Positions 36,917 through 46,804 of a stretch of 64,000 nucleotides of DNA are shown one piece after another (position 1 is the first letter of the stretch; each line of letters starts with the position of its first letter). Where the stretch lies: NCBI GenBank assembly GCA_022564295.1, contig JADFLR010000003.1:1-64000 (forward strand), in the 5' to 3' direction. Position numbers and translations under genes: made by a program. The notes beneath the pieces were generated by a model, which saw only the letters and a list, made by a program, of their open reading frames with translations, searched no databases and was not told the DNA's origin. This DNA comes from Bacteroidota bacterium. Its GTDB lineage: Bacteria > Bacteroidota > Ignavibacteria > Ignavibacteriales > Ignavibacteriaceae.

Positions 36917-37759
36917 TTAAGATAAAATATCCTTTCTTTTAAAAATAAATGCTGTAACACCGTATAATAAAACTATATGACCCAACAATATCAACATTGC
37001 ATTTAATAACTTCGAAGTATTAATAGGATCACTAAAAATAAGGCGCCAGGAAAGAATATAATTTGTAAAAAGATATGGTTTGATTGAACTGAAAACGTCA
37101 ATATTAATTGCTGAAACAATTACAAAAACAATTATCACTGCCATGGTTGCTACAATGGGTCCAATTGCATTTTCAACAAGCGATGAAAAGAAAAAAGCCA
37201 GACTGCAGACAACAGACATTCCTAAAGCAGCAAATCCATAAGCCAAAAGAAAACGCCAAAGCACATCGTTTCTATCAAATATTATTACCGTGCTGGATTT
37301 GATAACAATTAGCTCGCCATACCCAAATAGAATTGCGCCTATTCCCAGGCTAACAATTGCAAGCCAAAGAATTAAAGAGAACGTATAAATACTTCCTGCT
37401 ATAAATTTTGAACTAAGGACCTGCAATCGAGATACAGGTCTGGTAAGCAAAATCCTGTATGTTCCTGCGGTTGATTCCCCTGCAAGTAAATCTCCCGCAA
37501 CAAGTGCTATAAGAAACGGGATATGAACTGTAAGCATATTCAGTATCAAATATGATATAAAAAATCCGTTTAATAAATTACCAACGAACAAGAAGGAATC
37601 TTGCAAATTACGTGTCATAAAATCAAGCGATTTTTGACCTTCGAAATACATGGCAGTTTGTATTATTGCAACAAGCAGCCCGATTGCAATAAAGCCGATA
37701 TATGTCCTCCACTTTTTGAAGATCTTGTACAATTCTATTTTAATTAATTCTGTCATCAT
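36917..37759 (-). CDS. ABC-2 type transporter permease
   Basis: A 280-residue membrane protein with six hydrophobic segments and the ABC-2 layout: short cytoplasmic N-terminus (MTELIKIELYKIFKKWRTYIG), first helix, then AGDLLAGESTAGTYRILLTRPVSR (the typical coupling loop) and four further helices. It overlaps the ATPase gene by four bases. Together they form an exporter; whether it acts on a drug, lipid or gliding-type substrate is not visible. Similar ABC-2 pairs in Bacteroidota serve antibiotic resistance or gliding. Confidence 0.83.
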   Translation of the reverse strand: MMTELIKIELYKIFKKWRTYIGFIAIGLLVAIIQTAMYFEGQKSLDFMTRNLQDSFLFVGNLLNGFFISYLILNMLTVHIPFLIALVAGDLLAGESTAGTYRILLTRPVSRLQVLSSKFIAGSIYTFSLILWLAIVSLGIGAILFGYGELIVIKSSTVIIFDRNDVLWRFLLAYGFAALGMSVVCSLAFFFSSLVENAIGPIVATMAVIIVFVIVSAINIDVFSSIKPYLFTNYILSWRLIFSDPINTSKLLNAMLILLGHIVLLYGVTAFIFKRKDILS

Positions 37760-38679
37760 ACGGTATCTACCGTTATCTTTAGGAAGTATTCTTCAAGTGA
37801 TTTGGTTGGAATAACCGCACTAACTAAAATATCATTCTCTACAAAGTACTTATTTAATACTGCTATCTCTTCAGATGAGAGGTTAAAAATCAGTTTATTG
37901 TTTGTTATAGATTCTATTTTATTATCCCAACGAGATTGGCTTATTAAATGTTTTGCAGAATCTAAGTCATCCACTTCAAAAGTAACTTTTAGCCCTGCAG
38001 AGTTAAGCAAATCCTGAACATGTCCTTCAACCACAGTTTTGCCTTTGTTAATTATTATCATCCTGTTTGCAATCTGCTCGACTTCCGAAAGTAAGTGTGA
38101 AGAAAGAAATATTGTTTTATTCTTCTCATCGCGCAGATGAATTATTAGATCACGTATTTCTTTCATTCCCTGCGGATCTAAACCTGTTGTAGGTTCATCC
38201 AGAATTATCAAATCAGGATCGTGCATAAGAGCTTGTGCAATTCCCAATCTTTGTTTCATTCCGTGTGAGTAAGTTTTTACTTTACTTGCTCTTCTCTCTT
38301 TCAGCCCGACAGTTTCAAGGATTTCCATAATTCTGTTTGATGATACATCTTTGCCTGAAATACGGCTTAAAATCTCGAGGTTTTTATAAGCAGATAAATA
38401 ATTGTAGAAATCCGGTTTCTCCACAATAGCCCCAACGTCCCTTAATATAAGGGCTCTCTCCTCATTTAAAGGTTTACCAAATAGCCTTATAGTTCCCGCG
38501 TTCGGATGAATAAGAGTAAGCAGCATTCTTATTGTGGTACTCTTTCCAGCACCGTTTGGTCCTAAAAACCCAAAGATATCTCCTTTATATACATTCAGGG
38601 AGAGTTCATCTACAGCTTTTACATCCTTGAACTTTTTAGTTAAGCCCTTAATTTCAATTATTTTTTCTTCGGTATTCAT
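37756..38679 (-). CDS. ABC transporter ATP-binding protein
   Basis: A 307-residue ATPase for the adjacent ABC-2 permease. Walker A is GPNGAGKSTT (about residues 38-47), the signature is SHGMKQRLGIAQAL, and Walker B is LIILDEPTTGLDPQG, followed by the switch His in FLSSHLLSE. A C-terminal extension of 90 residues is of the kind seen in drug/lipid exporters (DrrA/CcmA-like). First gene of the minus-strand unit. Confidence 0.9.
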   Translation of the reverse strand: MNTEEKIIEIKGLTKKFKDVKAVDELSLNVYKGDIFGFLGPNGAGKSTTIRMLLTLIHPNAGTIRLFGKPLNEERALILRDVGAIVEKPDFYNYLSAYKNLEILSRISGKDVSSNRIMEILETVGLKERRASKVKTYSHGMKQRLGIAQALMHDPDLIILDEPTTGLDPQGMKEIRDLIIHLRDEKNKTIFLSSHLLSEVEQIANRMIIINKGKTVVEGHVQDLLNSAGLKVTFEVDDLDSAKHLISQSRWDNKIESITNNKLIFNLSSEEIAVLNKYFVENDILVSAVIPTKSLEEYFLKITVDTV

Positions 38680-39155
38680 TCCATCTAATTCAAATGATTG
38701 TCATCTGTTTCGAAATAATCTGAGCGTGTTTTGTAAAAATTTTAAGTGATAATATAATGCATTGAATAGCTTAAAGCGACTTTAATTTTTTTTTAACATT
38801 TGACGGATATTTCAGGGTAAAAAAATCCAACAAGGAAAAAAAATTTTGTAAATTTTTCTTCGTTTTCTAACTAAAATTAAGTCTTCAGAATTTCATAAAA
38901 GATTTAATTTGTTTTTGTTTAAAATTATTCTAAAGTTAGTCTTGTTATTAAGTGGGTCGAAAAAATATTTTTACTTTTTGTGGCTATCAATTTCATGTTA
39001 ATATTTTTTTTCATAACTTCCTTCAGACCCCGGTCATGAATGAAAATTTTTAAGATCAAATAATTTAAGCGTGGGAAATTGAACCCTTCAAAATTTTATA
39101 AGTGTATAACTATTAATTATTTGTGAAACTATGAACCAAAACTTAGGAGAATTGA
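38680..39155 (+). other. AT-rich intergenic leader of nrdJ
   Basis: A 476-base gap between two divergent units, so it must hold both promoters. It is very AT-rich with long T and A runs. I searched for a cobalamin riboswitch B12-box and for NrdR boxes, either of which would fit a B12-dependent reductase, and saw neither by eye. An AGGAGAATTGAATG start region precedes nrdJ. No gene or clear hairpin is supported. Confidence 0.4.
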
Positions 39156-42100
39156 ATGCAAATCACTAGACTATTTACAAAAGCAGGAGATGATCCTTTA
39201 GCATCCTTAAAATTTGTTAAAACCACTTCAGAAATAAAGAACCCGGATGGCTCCTTAGTATTTAGAATGGAAGACGTAATGGTTCCGGAGGGCTGGTCGC
39301 AGGTAGCTATTGATATTATAGCGCAAAAGTATTTCAGAAAAGCAGGAGTTCCTAAGTTACTAGTGCGGTTAGATGAAGAAGGTATTCCTGAATGGCTTCA
39401 ACCATCTGTTCCCGATGAAGAAAAACTAAGTCAGCTGCCTGAAGAAGACAGACTTACTTCTGAAATGGATTCAAGGCAGGTTTTTCATCGTTTAGCTGGT
39501 AACTGGACTTACTGGGGATGGAAAGCGAATTACTTCGATACTGAAGAAGATGCACTGGCATACTATGATGAAATGAAATATATGCTTGCCAATCAAATGG
39601 CTGCACCCAACAGTCCTCAATGGTTTAACACCGGCTTAAACTGGGCTTATGGTATCTCCGGTCCTTCACAAGGTCATTACTATGTAGATCATGAAACGGG
39701 CGAATTAACTCAATCATCGGATGCTTATACACACCCGCAGCCGCACGCTTGTTTTATCCAGTCAATAAATGATGATTTGGTTAACGAAGGCGGCATAATG
39801 GACCTTTGGGTTAGAGAGGCAAGACTTTTTAAATACGGTTCAGGAACAGGTTCTAACTTTTCGAATATTAGAGGTGCAGATGAAACTTTAAGCGGTGGAG
39901 GAAAATCATCCGGATTGATGTCGTTCTTGAAAATTGGTGACCGTTCAGCGGGCGCTATTAAATCCGGCGGAACGACACGAAGAGCAGCTAAAATGGTTAC
40001 TCTGGATTTGGACCATCCGGATATAGAAGAATACATAAACTGGAAAGTTATTGAAGAACAAAAAGTTGCTGCACTGGTTGTAGGTTCCAACCTTGCAAAT
40101 TATCACCTTAACTCTATTATGAAAGCGTGTTACGCTGAACATCCGGAGAACGATAGATTTAACAAAAAAGAAAACAAGAAATTAAAACGTGCAATTATAG
40201 AAGCAAGAAAAGCAATGATTCCCTACAATTACATCGACAGGGTTATTCACCTTGCAAAACTTGGATTCAAATCAATTGAATTTCCTGTGTACGATGTTGA
40301 TTGGACTTCTGAAGCATACACAACTGTTTCGGGACAAAATTCCAATAACTCAATACGCGTTACAAATAAGTATATGAATGCAGTTATTGATGACGGAGAA
40401 TGGAATCTCTATTGGCGCATAGAAAAGAAAAAAGCCTTAGAGGAAGGAAGAGAACCAAAACCTTGCAAAACCTTAAACGCAAGAGATCTTTGGGATCAAA
40501 TTTCATATTCTGCATGGTCTAGCGCTGATCCGGGTATTCAATTTCACACAACAATTAATGAGTGGCATACCTGCCCGGAAGATGGTGAAATTAAAGCTTC
40601 CAACCCTTGCAGTGAGTATATGTTTTTAGACGATACTGCTTGCAATCTTGCTTCGCTTAACCTGGTTAAATTTTATAATACGAAAACACGTAAATTTAAT
40701 ATTAATGCCTATAGGCACGCATCAAAATTATGGACGATTGCTCTTGAGATAAGTGTTCTTATGGCACAGTTCCCAAGTAAAGAAATCGCAATGAAGAGTT
40801 ATAACTTCAGAACCCTCGGATTAGGGTACGCAAATCTTGGGTCTCTTCTTATGCTTCAGGGAATTCCTTACGACAGTAACGGAGCTTTTGCAATTTGCGG
40901 TGCCCTAACCGCCATTATGCATATGACTGCGTATTCTACATCGGCTGAAATGGCTGGCGAGCTTGGACCTTTCCCAAAATATGAAATAAATAAAAAACAT
41001 ATGCTGAAGGTTATAAGAAACCACCGCAGAGCAGCTTATAATGTGCCAAATGAAGAGTACGAGGGACTATCTATCTATCCAATGGGTATCAATCCACAAC
41101 ATTGCCCTTCAGACCTGCTGAAAGCAGCAAGAGAAGATTCTGACAGAACCCTTGAATTGGGAGAAAGATATGGTTTTAGAAATGCACAGGTAACCGTAAT
41201 TGCCCCTACAGGAACAATTGGATTATTAATGGATTGCGATACAACAGGCGTTGAACCTGATTTTGCTTTAGTGAAATTTAAAAAACTTGCCGGTGGCGGA
41301 TACTTTAAAATTATAAATCAATCTATTCCACCTGCATTAGAAAGTCTTGGTTACAATAAAGATCAGATAAATGAAATAGTAAAATATGGCAAAGGACAGG
41401 GAACTTTAAACGGATGTCCTTACATCAATCCCGAATCACTTAAAGCAAAGGGATTTACTGACGAAGCTATCGTAAAAATTGAAAAAATGCTTCCGGGTGT
41501 ATTTGAAATTGGTTTTGCATTTAACAAGTTTACTTTGGGTGCAGATTTTCTGATAAAAAAACTTGGATTCACAAACGAATTAATCGATTCATTCAGTTTT
41601 GATCTTTTGAGTGAATTAGGATTTTCGAAACAGGAAATTGCATCGGCAAACGATTATGTTTGTGGAACAATGACGATTGAAGGTGCACCTTTTCTTAAAC
41701 ATGAACATTATCCTGTATTTGACTGCGCGAATAAATGCGGAAAGAAAGGCACCCGGTTTATTCGTCCTCTTGCTCATATTATGATGATGGCATATTCGCA
41801 GCCCTTTATTTCAGGAGCTATATCAAAAACAATCAACTTCCCTAATTCTGCTTCCATTGATGATGTAAAAGATGCTTATATGCAAAGCTGGAAATTCGGT
41901 ATTAAAGCAAATGCATTGTACCGTGATGGTTCAAAACTATCTCAACCATTAAACTCTGTAAGTGATGATGATATTGAAAGTTTGATGGAAGACAAGGAAA
42001 AGAATGATATTGTTAAAGTAGCCGAAAAAATCATTCATCGCTACATTGCTAAAAGAAGAAGATTGCCGGATAGAAGAACAGGTTACACTCAGAAAGCAAA

Positions 42101-42755
42101 GATAGATGGTCAGTCTGTTTACATACGAACGGGAGAATATGATAATGGACAGATTGGAGAGATATTTATTGATATGCATCGCGAAGGCGCTGCCTTTAGA
42201 AGTTTGCTGAACTGTTTTGCAATTTCTATTTCTCTTGGATTACAGCATGGTGTTCCGCTGGAAGAGTTTATTGATGCTTTTGTTTTCACAAGGTTTGAAC
42301 CAAGCGGAATTGTTGCGGGAAATGAAAGAATTAAAATGGCAACTTCGGTTATAGATTATATTTTCAGAGAGTTAGCAGTTAATTATTTAGGCAGAAACGA
42401 TCTCGCACACGTTGAACCCGAAGAGATTACATCTAAAGCTTCAGCCGGAATTGTAAAAAAACTTAGCGAAGAGGTTCAACCTGATTATGTTGACGAAGAA
42501 GTTGTAAGTGAAAGATTGGTTGAATTAGATAAAGATACAGATTCACCTTATAATTATAATCTTGCTACCAACACTACCTTAGACCAGCAGAAAGTTGTTG
42601 CAAATGAAAAAGTAGCTATGAATTCTAAGGTTATGAAAGCAAGGCAGCAAGGATATACGGGAGATATTTGTACAGAATGCCAAAGTATGACTATGGTTAG
42701 GAACGGTACATGTCTTAAATGTATGACTTGCGGTTCAACTTCCGGCTGTAGTTAA
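39156..42755 (+). CDS. nrdJ: Adenosylcobalamin-dependent ribonucleotide reductase (class II)
   Basis: A 1199-residue enzyme that reduces ribonucleotides using coenzyme B12, independent of oxygen. Visible features: [19 protein letters not shown], a PHACFIQS cysteine, [13 protein letters not shown], the active-site region [21 protein letters not shown], and the phosphate loop [21 protein letters not shown]-terminal zinc-binding tail follows ([10 protein letters not shown]...[13 protein letters not shown]). No ATP-cone is visible at the N-terminus. It is preceded by a good AGGAGA site. It marks the left border of the accessory island that starts at 42.8 kb. No other reductase class is in the window. 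Confidence 0.94.
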   Translation: MQITRLFTKAGDDPLASLKFVKTTSEIKNPDGSLVFRMEDVMVPEGWSQVAIDIIAQKYFRKAGVPKLLVRLDEEGIPEWLQPSVPDEEKLSQLPEEDRLTSEMDSRQVFHRLAGNWTYWGWKANYFDTEEDALAYYDEMKYMLANQMAAPNSPQWFNTGLNWAYGISGPSQGHYYVDHETGELTQSSDAYTHPQPHACFIQSINDDLVNEGGIMDLWVREARLFKYGSGTGSNFSNIRGADETLSGGGKSSGLMSFLKIGDRSAGAIKSGGTTRRAAKMVTLDLDHPDIEEYINWKVIEEQKVAALVVGSNLANYHLNSIMKACYAEHPENDRFNKKENKKLKRAIIEARKAMIPYNYIDRVIHLAKLGFKSIEFPVYDVDWTSEAYTTVSGQNSNNSIRVTNKYMNAVIDDGEWNLYWRIEKKKALEEGREPKPCKTLNARDLWDQISYSAWSSADPGIQFHTTINEWHTCPEDGEIKASNPCSEYMFLDDTACNLASLNLVKFYNTKTRKFNINAYRHASKLWTIALEISVLMAQFPSKEIAMKSYNFRTLGLGYANLGSLLMLQGIPYDSNGAFAICGALTAIMHMTAYSTSAEMAGELGPFPKYEINKKHMLKVIRNHRRAAYNVPNEEYEGLSIYPMGINPQHCPSDLLKAAREDSDRTLELGERYGFRNAQVTVIAPTGTIGLLMDCDTTGVEPDFALVKFKKLAGGGYFKIINQSIPPALESLGYNKDQINEIVKYGKGQGTLNGCPYINPESLKAKGFTDEAIVKIEKMLPGVFEIGFAFNKFTLGADFLIKKLGFTNELIDSFSFDLLSELGFSKQEIASANDYVCGTMTIEGAPFLKHEHYPVFDCANKCGKKGTRFIRPLAHIMMMAYSQPFISGAISKTINFPNSASIDDVKDAYMQSWKFGIKANALYRDGSKLSQPLNSVSDDDIESLMEDKEKNDIVKVAEKIIHRYIAKRRRLPDRRTGYTQKAKIDGQSVYIRTGEYDNGQIGEIFIDMHREGAAFRSLLNCFAISISLGLQHGVPLEEFIDAFVFTRFEPSGIVAGNERIKMATSVIDYIFRELAVNYLGRNDLAHVEPEEITSKASAGIVKKLSEEVQPDYVDEEVVSERLVELDKDTDSPYNYNLATNTTLDQQKVVANEKVAMNSKVMKARQQGYTGDICTECQSMTMVRNGTCLKCMTCGSTSGCS

Positions 42756-42820
42756 ATTTTTTATAAGGTGGGGATTCAGGGAAGAGAACCAAAAACAAAT
42801 GGATAGATTTATCTGTTGTT

Positions 42821-44242
42821 ATGGATTCTTTACGGGGTTACTCTTTTCTATTAAATAAAAGCAATAAAAACAATTACTATACAATACGTAATGAGTATGT
42901 CGGGACGTTAGGTTTTATATTAAGAACCGCTAAAAACTTTATGAGAAATGGAAAAAAAATAGGATTAAGTTTATCAGGAGGTGGATATAGGGCTGCAGCC
43001 TATCATCTTGGCACATTGAAAAAACTGAACGAAATGAAGATTCTAGAGGATATAGACATTATATCTTCAGTTTCAGGTGGCTCAATTACTAGTGCGGTTT
43101 ATGGTCTGAATGGTGATAATTTTCCTTATTTCGAGAAAGCCTTAATAAAGGGAGTTATGTCAAGTGTAATCAAAGGCATTATATTTTCGCCTAGATTCCT
43201 TTTAGTTGCATTCTTCATATTTCTATTTATCGGTTTAATGATTGCCTTTCTTTTCACTAATTATGCTTGGATTTCATTTATTTTGCTGGTTACAATAATA
43301 TTTACTCTAATTAAATTCCAATTTTTTCTTCTCCCAATCAGTAGACTTAATGAAGACCTCTATAATAAATTCTTTTTTAAAGGAAAGGTATTGAATGACT
43401 TTAATAATAATTCTCTAATAGCTATAAATGCAACAAATTTAGAAACAGGTCGACTTTTTACGTTCTCTAAAAATAAAATGAGTGATTCTTCATATGCATA
43501 TCCAAGGGACAAGGGTGAGCCAATTACATTTAAGAATAAACAATTCCCTGTTTCAAAAGCTGTTGCGGCTTCAACATGTGTCCCTTTTGCTTTTACACCA
43601 ATCAGTATAGATAAAATATTTTACACCAATGAAAATGATTTTGATAGAGTTAATCCAAAATTAATCGATGGTGGTGTTTATGATAATCAAGGAATCCATA
43701 AAATTACTCAAGAAGGTAGTTCATATGAATGTGATATAATTATTACCAGTGATGCAGGGAATATAATGCCGTATCAAAGTAGATTTCAGAATACTATACA
43801 ATTGTTGATAAGGACAAGTGAAATCTTTATGAATCGAATCAAGAATTTTCAGATGATAAAGAATGTATATGAGAATTCAAGATCAAATAAAAAAGAAATA
43901 GCTTATTTTTCTTTAGGATGGGATTTGCAAAATTGTATTCCAGGGTTTATTTCTAATTTGAAAAACGGAGCAATTATAGACTCAGTAATTTCAGCACATA
44001 ATATTTCAAAAGAAGAAATTAATAATTCTGAATGGGATTCAATCACTGAGAAATTAAAAAACAATATAGGGTATGATAATATTATCGCACAAAGCCCAAG
44101 TAAAGAAGAACTTTCTATTGCAAGGTCTATTAAAACTAGCTTAAAAACTCTAAAAGAAAATGAAATTAGTGCTTTGATTAAACATTCCTACTGTATTACT
44201 GAATTGCAAATAAAACTTTATTGTCCAACCATAATAGAATGA
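42821..44242 (+). CDS. Patatin-like phospholipase with internal membrane hairpin
   Basis: A 473-residue protein of the patatin/CapV/RssA lipase fold. The oxyanion-hole motif is LSLSGGGYRAAAYHLG (about residues 48-63); the nucleophile is Ser85 in SSVSGGS, with Ser in place of the first Gly of GxSxG. The catalytic Asp is D283 in LIDGGVYDNQG. Unusually, two hydrophobic segments (about residues 125-145 and 149-170) lie inside the catalytic domain between nucleophile and Asp. It should hydrolyse membrane lipids from a membrane-bound position. The start is uncertain (ATG 42941 is an alternative). A metallo-beta-lactamase-fold gene follows after three bases and a TIR gene after that. Confidence 0.82.
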   Translation: MDSLRGYSFLLNKSNKNNYYTIRNEYVGTLGFILRTAKNFMRNGKKIGLSLSGGGYRAAAYHLGTLKKLNEMKILEDIDIISSVSGGSITSAVYGLNGDNFPYFEKALIKGVMSSVIKGIIFSPRFLLVAFFIFLFIGLMIAFLFTNYAWISFILLVTIIFTLIKFQFFLLPISRLNEDLYNKFFFKGKVLNDFNNNSLIAINATNLETGRLFTFSKNKMSDSSYAYPRDKGEPITFKNKQFPVSKAVAASTCVPFAFTPISIDKIFYTNENDFDRVNPKLIDGGVYDNQGIHKITQEGSSYECDIIITSDAGNIMPYQSRFQNTIQLLIRTSEIFMNRIKNFQMIKNVYENSRSNKKEIAYFSLGWDLQNCIPGFISNLKNGAIIDSVISAHNISKEEINNSEWDSITEKLKNNIGYDNIIAQSPSKEELSIARSIKTSLKTLKENEISALIKHSYCITELQIKLYCPTIIE

Positions 44243-44245
44243 ATC

Positions 44246-45235
44246 ATGAACGTTATAAAATATGAAATTGACATGCTTAATGTTAAAGCAGCTGATGCAA
44301 TTTTAATTAGATGCTTTAATGAAAAAAATTGGGAATATATTATTCTCATTGATGCAGGGAATAAATCAGACGGAGAAATAATTAAAAAACATATTAAGAA
44401 ATATTACAAACAAAATTATATTGATTTAGCTATTTGCACTCATCCGGACAATGACCATATTGGTGGATTTGACTATTTGTTAGACAATATAAAGATTGAT
44501 GAATTTTGGATACATGACCCAAGCAAGCATATTTCATTAAGTGATGTTAGAAATAAAATCAGTGAAGCATCTTTAACAAAAAGTTTAAAATATATCACTG
44601 AAACCTTAGACAATAATGTAAATATAATTGACAAAATAGATAGGCTGGAAATTACTAGAAAAGAACCCTTTAATGGTTTAAAACATCATTCCTTGCCGAT
44701 TTATGTTTTAGGACCTTCTATTGAATATTATGAAGAATTATTAAAATTTTTTAAAGATGTTGATTTGCTATTTGAACAAGAAGCGATTTTTGAAAAAAGT
44801 TTACTTGATGATATTTCAATAACGGCTCTTTCCGAAACATTAGATGAAGAAGATGACAAATCAGCAGAAAATAATAGCAGTGCTGTGTTTTTGTTTTATC
44901 CAAATGACAAAAAATATTTATTTGCTGGAGATGCTGGCCCATTATCGTTAAATAAAATTATAGAAAAATATTCCAGCTACACTCAAAATTTACATTGGTT
45001 AAAAGTTCCGCATCATGGGAGTAAAAAAAGCCTGTCGTCTGATTTAATTTCCCATTTTTCGCCAAAAGTCTCTTATATTTCAGGTAATGGCAAGGGTAAA
45101 TATCCTAGCCAAGCTGTTGTAAATGTTTTAAAAAAGGTCGGTTCAGATGTTTATTCAACTCATAAAGGTGGTTCAAAATGGCATCAGGTGAATTCTTCAC
45201 CAAGAGATGATTATTCGACAGCAATAAAATTATAA
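44246..45235 (+). CDS. ComEC-type metallo-beta-lactamase-fold hydrolase
   Basis: A 329-residue soluble enzyme. The metal motif is THPDNDHIGG, so H66-x-D68-x-D70-H71 replaces the usual HxHxDH. Later motifs are FAGDAG (metal Asp), KVPHHGSKKSLS and YPSQAVVNVL, all as in the C-terminal domain of ComEC/Rec2 and its stand-alone relatives. There is no membrane domain. Relatives cleave DNA or other phosphodiesters; the substrate here is not known. It is three bases after the patatin gene and 25 before the TIR gene, hence part of one operon, and may be the processing or signal-degrading enzyme of that set (inference). Confidence 0.8.
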   Translation: MNVIKYEIDMLNVKAADAILIRCFNEKNWEYIILIDAGNKSDGEIIKKHIKKYYKQNYIDLAICTHPDNDHIGGFDYLLDNIKIDEFWIHDPSKHISLSDVRNKISEASLTKSLKYITETLDNNVNIIDKIDRLEITRKEPFNGLKHHSLPIYVLGPSIEYYEELLKFFKDVDLLFEQEAIFEKSLLDDISITALSETLDEEDDKSAENNSSAVFLFYPNDKKYLFAGDAGPLSLNKIIEKYSSYTQNLHWLKVPHHGSKKSLSSDLISHFSPKVSYISGNGKGKYPSQAVVNVLKKVGSDVYSTHKGGSKWHQVNSSPRDDYSTAIKL

Positions 45236-45260
45236 AAACACGAAAGCCCAACAATGTAAA

Positions 45261-46118
45261 ATGAGTATTGAAAGCATAGCAAATCAAATAGCAAACGTTG
45301 ACCGTGAAATAAATACCATCGAAAGAAGTATTCAAACCATTGACAGTAATATCAGTCGCAAACAAAAAGAAGCAAACAATTTTCTTTCAAAAATTTCGAG
45401 AGAGAAGGATTTAAATCGAGTCATAACATATCAAAAAGACCTGACCAGAAAAAATGATGAAATAAGTAAACTTGAAAAAGATAAAAACAACAAATCAAAA
45501 TCTATAGCCGATAAACAAAAAAAGAGACTCGACCTTCAATCTAAACTGAACAGAGAAGGACAAAAAGAACGGGATAAAGTTAAAAAGGAGCAAAAAGATA
45601 TATTGACTTTACAACAGCAGATAACAAGGGAAATGGAAAGACAGAAAATGCAATCGCTTCAATCCATTGATATGTTAAAACCCAAACAATATCAGCAAAG
45701 TAATTATGATGTGTTTATTTCTCATGCTTCAGAAGACAAAGTAGATTTTGTAAGACCATTTGCCAATTGCCTCAAAGAAAGTGGTCTGAATGTTTGGTAT
45801 GATGAATTTGAATTACAAATTGGAGATAGCCTTAGGCGAGCAATAGATAACGGGCTAAAAAACTCTCGTTACGGAATAGTCGTGCTTTCCGAAGCATTTT
45901 TCAGCAAGGAATGGCCACAAATGGAATTAGACGGTCTTTTTGCCCGTGAAGTAAATGGAGAAAAAGTCATTCTTCCCATTTGGCATAAAATCAGTAAAAA
46001 CGAAGTGTTGAAATACAGTCCCATCATTGCGGATATGTTGGCTATAAATACTTCTAGCTTTACAATAAAAGAAATCGCACAGAAAATTTCAGACAGAGTA
46101 TTACAACAACATAACTAA
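45261..46118 (+). CDS. Coiled-coil TIR-domain protein
   Basis: A 285-residue protein. Residues 1-135 are a long, highly charged coiled coil (IERSIQTIDSNISRKQKEAN; repeated K/E/Q heptads). The TIR domain starts at Tyr149 (YDVFISHASEDK) and includes GLNVWYDEFELQIGDSLRRAID and WPQMELDGLFARE, where E222 is at the position of the NADase glutamate. Bacterial TIR proteins cleave NAD+ or make cyclic ADP-ribose signals, commonly in phage defence. The coiled coil suggests oligomerisation as the activation step. Its neighbours are a patatin and an MBL-fold enzyme upstream, and a 46-residue ORF 12 bases downstream. Confidence 0.85.
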   Translation: MSIESIANQIANVDREINTIERSIQTIDSNISRKQKEANNFLSKISREKDLNRVITYQKDLTRKNDEISKLEKDKNNKSKSIADKQKKRLDLQSKLNREGQKERDKVKKEQKDILTLQQQITREMERQKMQSLQSIDMLKPKQYQQSNYDVFISHASEDKVDFVRPFANCLKESGLNVWYDEFELQIGDSLRRAIDNGLKNSRYGIVVLSEAFFSKEWPQMELDGLFAREVNGEKVILPIWHKISKNEVLKYSPIIADMLAINTSSFTIKEIAQKISDRVLQQHN

Positions 46119-46130
46119 AAGGCTAAAATT

Positions 46131-46271
46131 ATGGCAAAGAAAACAGGCCCGGTAAAACCACACAAAAGGTCAACTCCATCACCGACACCAAGAAAAAATC
46201 CTGACGCACCAAAGCCAGGACCTAAAACAGTACCTGTAAAACCACATAAACGGACACCTCCTTCAAACTAA
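46131..46271 (+). CDS. Small Pro/Lys-rich protein downstream of the TIR gene
   Basis: A 46-codon ORF starting ATGGCAAAGAAAACAGGC 12 bases after the TIR stop, with AAAAGG seven bases upstream as a possible ribosome-binding site. The protein is very basic and proline-rich, with the heptad PVKPHKR near both ends and PTPRKNPDAPKPGPK between. No fold is expected; it may bind nucleic acid or the TIR coiled coil. Coding status is supported by position, start signal and internal repeat, but not by any family I know. Confidence 0.5.
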   Translation: MAKKTGPVKPHKRSTPSPTPRKNPDAPKPGPKTVPVKPHKRTPPSN

Positions 46272-46420
46272 ATTGGATAAGGTGTAACACAAAATAAATA
46301 TGCCGATCCGTTGATCCATACACATTGGCAAGTCACTAAAAGACACCATACAAACCTAAACTAGCCAAAGGACTTAGCTGCACTAACGCACAGACTGTCT
46401 GAGGAATATAATGCACGGAT

Positions 46421-46555
46421 ACACAACAATGTGTATAAATCATTGGCCATTGTGTGGTTAAATTAAAAATATGAATATTAAATAACTATATCAGTGGTTT
46501 GATACTGAGGTGCTTCGAAATACCTAACGCCTCATACACAAACCGGCACCAACTA
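46421..46555. other. Partial attC-like site after the TIR module
   Basis: ACACAACAATGTGTATAAATCATTGGCC (shown here only as ACACAACAATG plus TGTATAAAT and ATTGGCC) at 46422-46450 resembles the left arm of the palindrome at 47239. ACCTAACGCCTCATACAC near 46524 could be the right arm. It lies 150 bases after the small ORF. Canonical GTTRRRY integron core sites are not matched exactly, and no integrase gene is in the window, so integron origin is only a suggestion. The rest of this 533-base gap is a repeat copy (46562) and unassigned AT-rich sequence. Confidence 0.3.
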
Positions 46556-46561
46556 TTATCT

Positions 46562-46765
46562 CATTTCTCCAGGCGGCTTTTTTTATCTAAAAAGTTCCTC
46601 CCGACATAATCTACATATCACGTTAAAAACTTTTTGGGATAAAGAAGTGCTTTAATTATTTTAGAAAAGTGTAAAGAAGAAAAAAGCACATTCATTTTAC
46701 AAGTGGATTAACTTAATAAACGAAAAATAATATAACTTATAGTCCCGCTATACGCAATGCGTGTA
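46562..46765 (+). repeat. Long direct repeat, copy A (upstream of SRPBCC gene)
   Basis: About 200 bases that recur at 47385-47575. Shared landmarks in order: CATTTCTCCA, GCGG plus a T-run, GTTAAAAACTTTTTGGGAT, AAAGAAGTGCTTTAATTATT, CACATTCATTTTACAAGT, and TATAGTCCCG. Between the T-run and GTTAAAAAC, copy A contains a relic of the nlpC gene end (46590-46612). After it comes a perfect 14-bp palindrome ATGTTGTACAACAT at 46771. Confidence 0.8.
46588..46613 (-). pseudogene. Relic of the nlpC gene 3' end
   Basis: On the minus strand TCGGGAGGAACTTTTTAG reads SGGTF and stop, identical to the last five residues of the NlpC/P60 protein at 49878; the nucleotides differ at one of 18 positions. The T-run beyond the stop is shared too. 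The match fades within about 30 bases. Confidence 0.6.
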
Positions 46766-46804
46766 TTGAGATGTTGTACAACATAGAACAAAAAGGAAAA
46801 CATT

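Noticed and set aside
38680-39155. Possible cobalamin riboswitch or NrdR operator upstream of nrdJ
   Set aside because: Looked for because of the B12-dependent enzyme, but no B12 box, conserved stem or NrdR box could be seen by eye.
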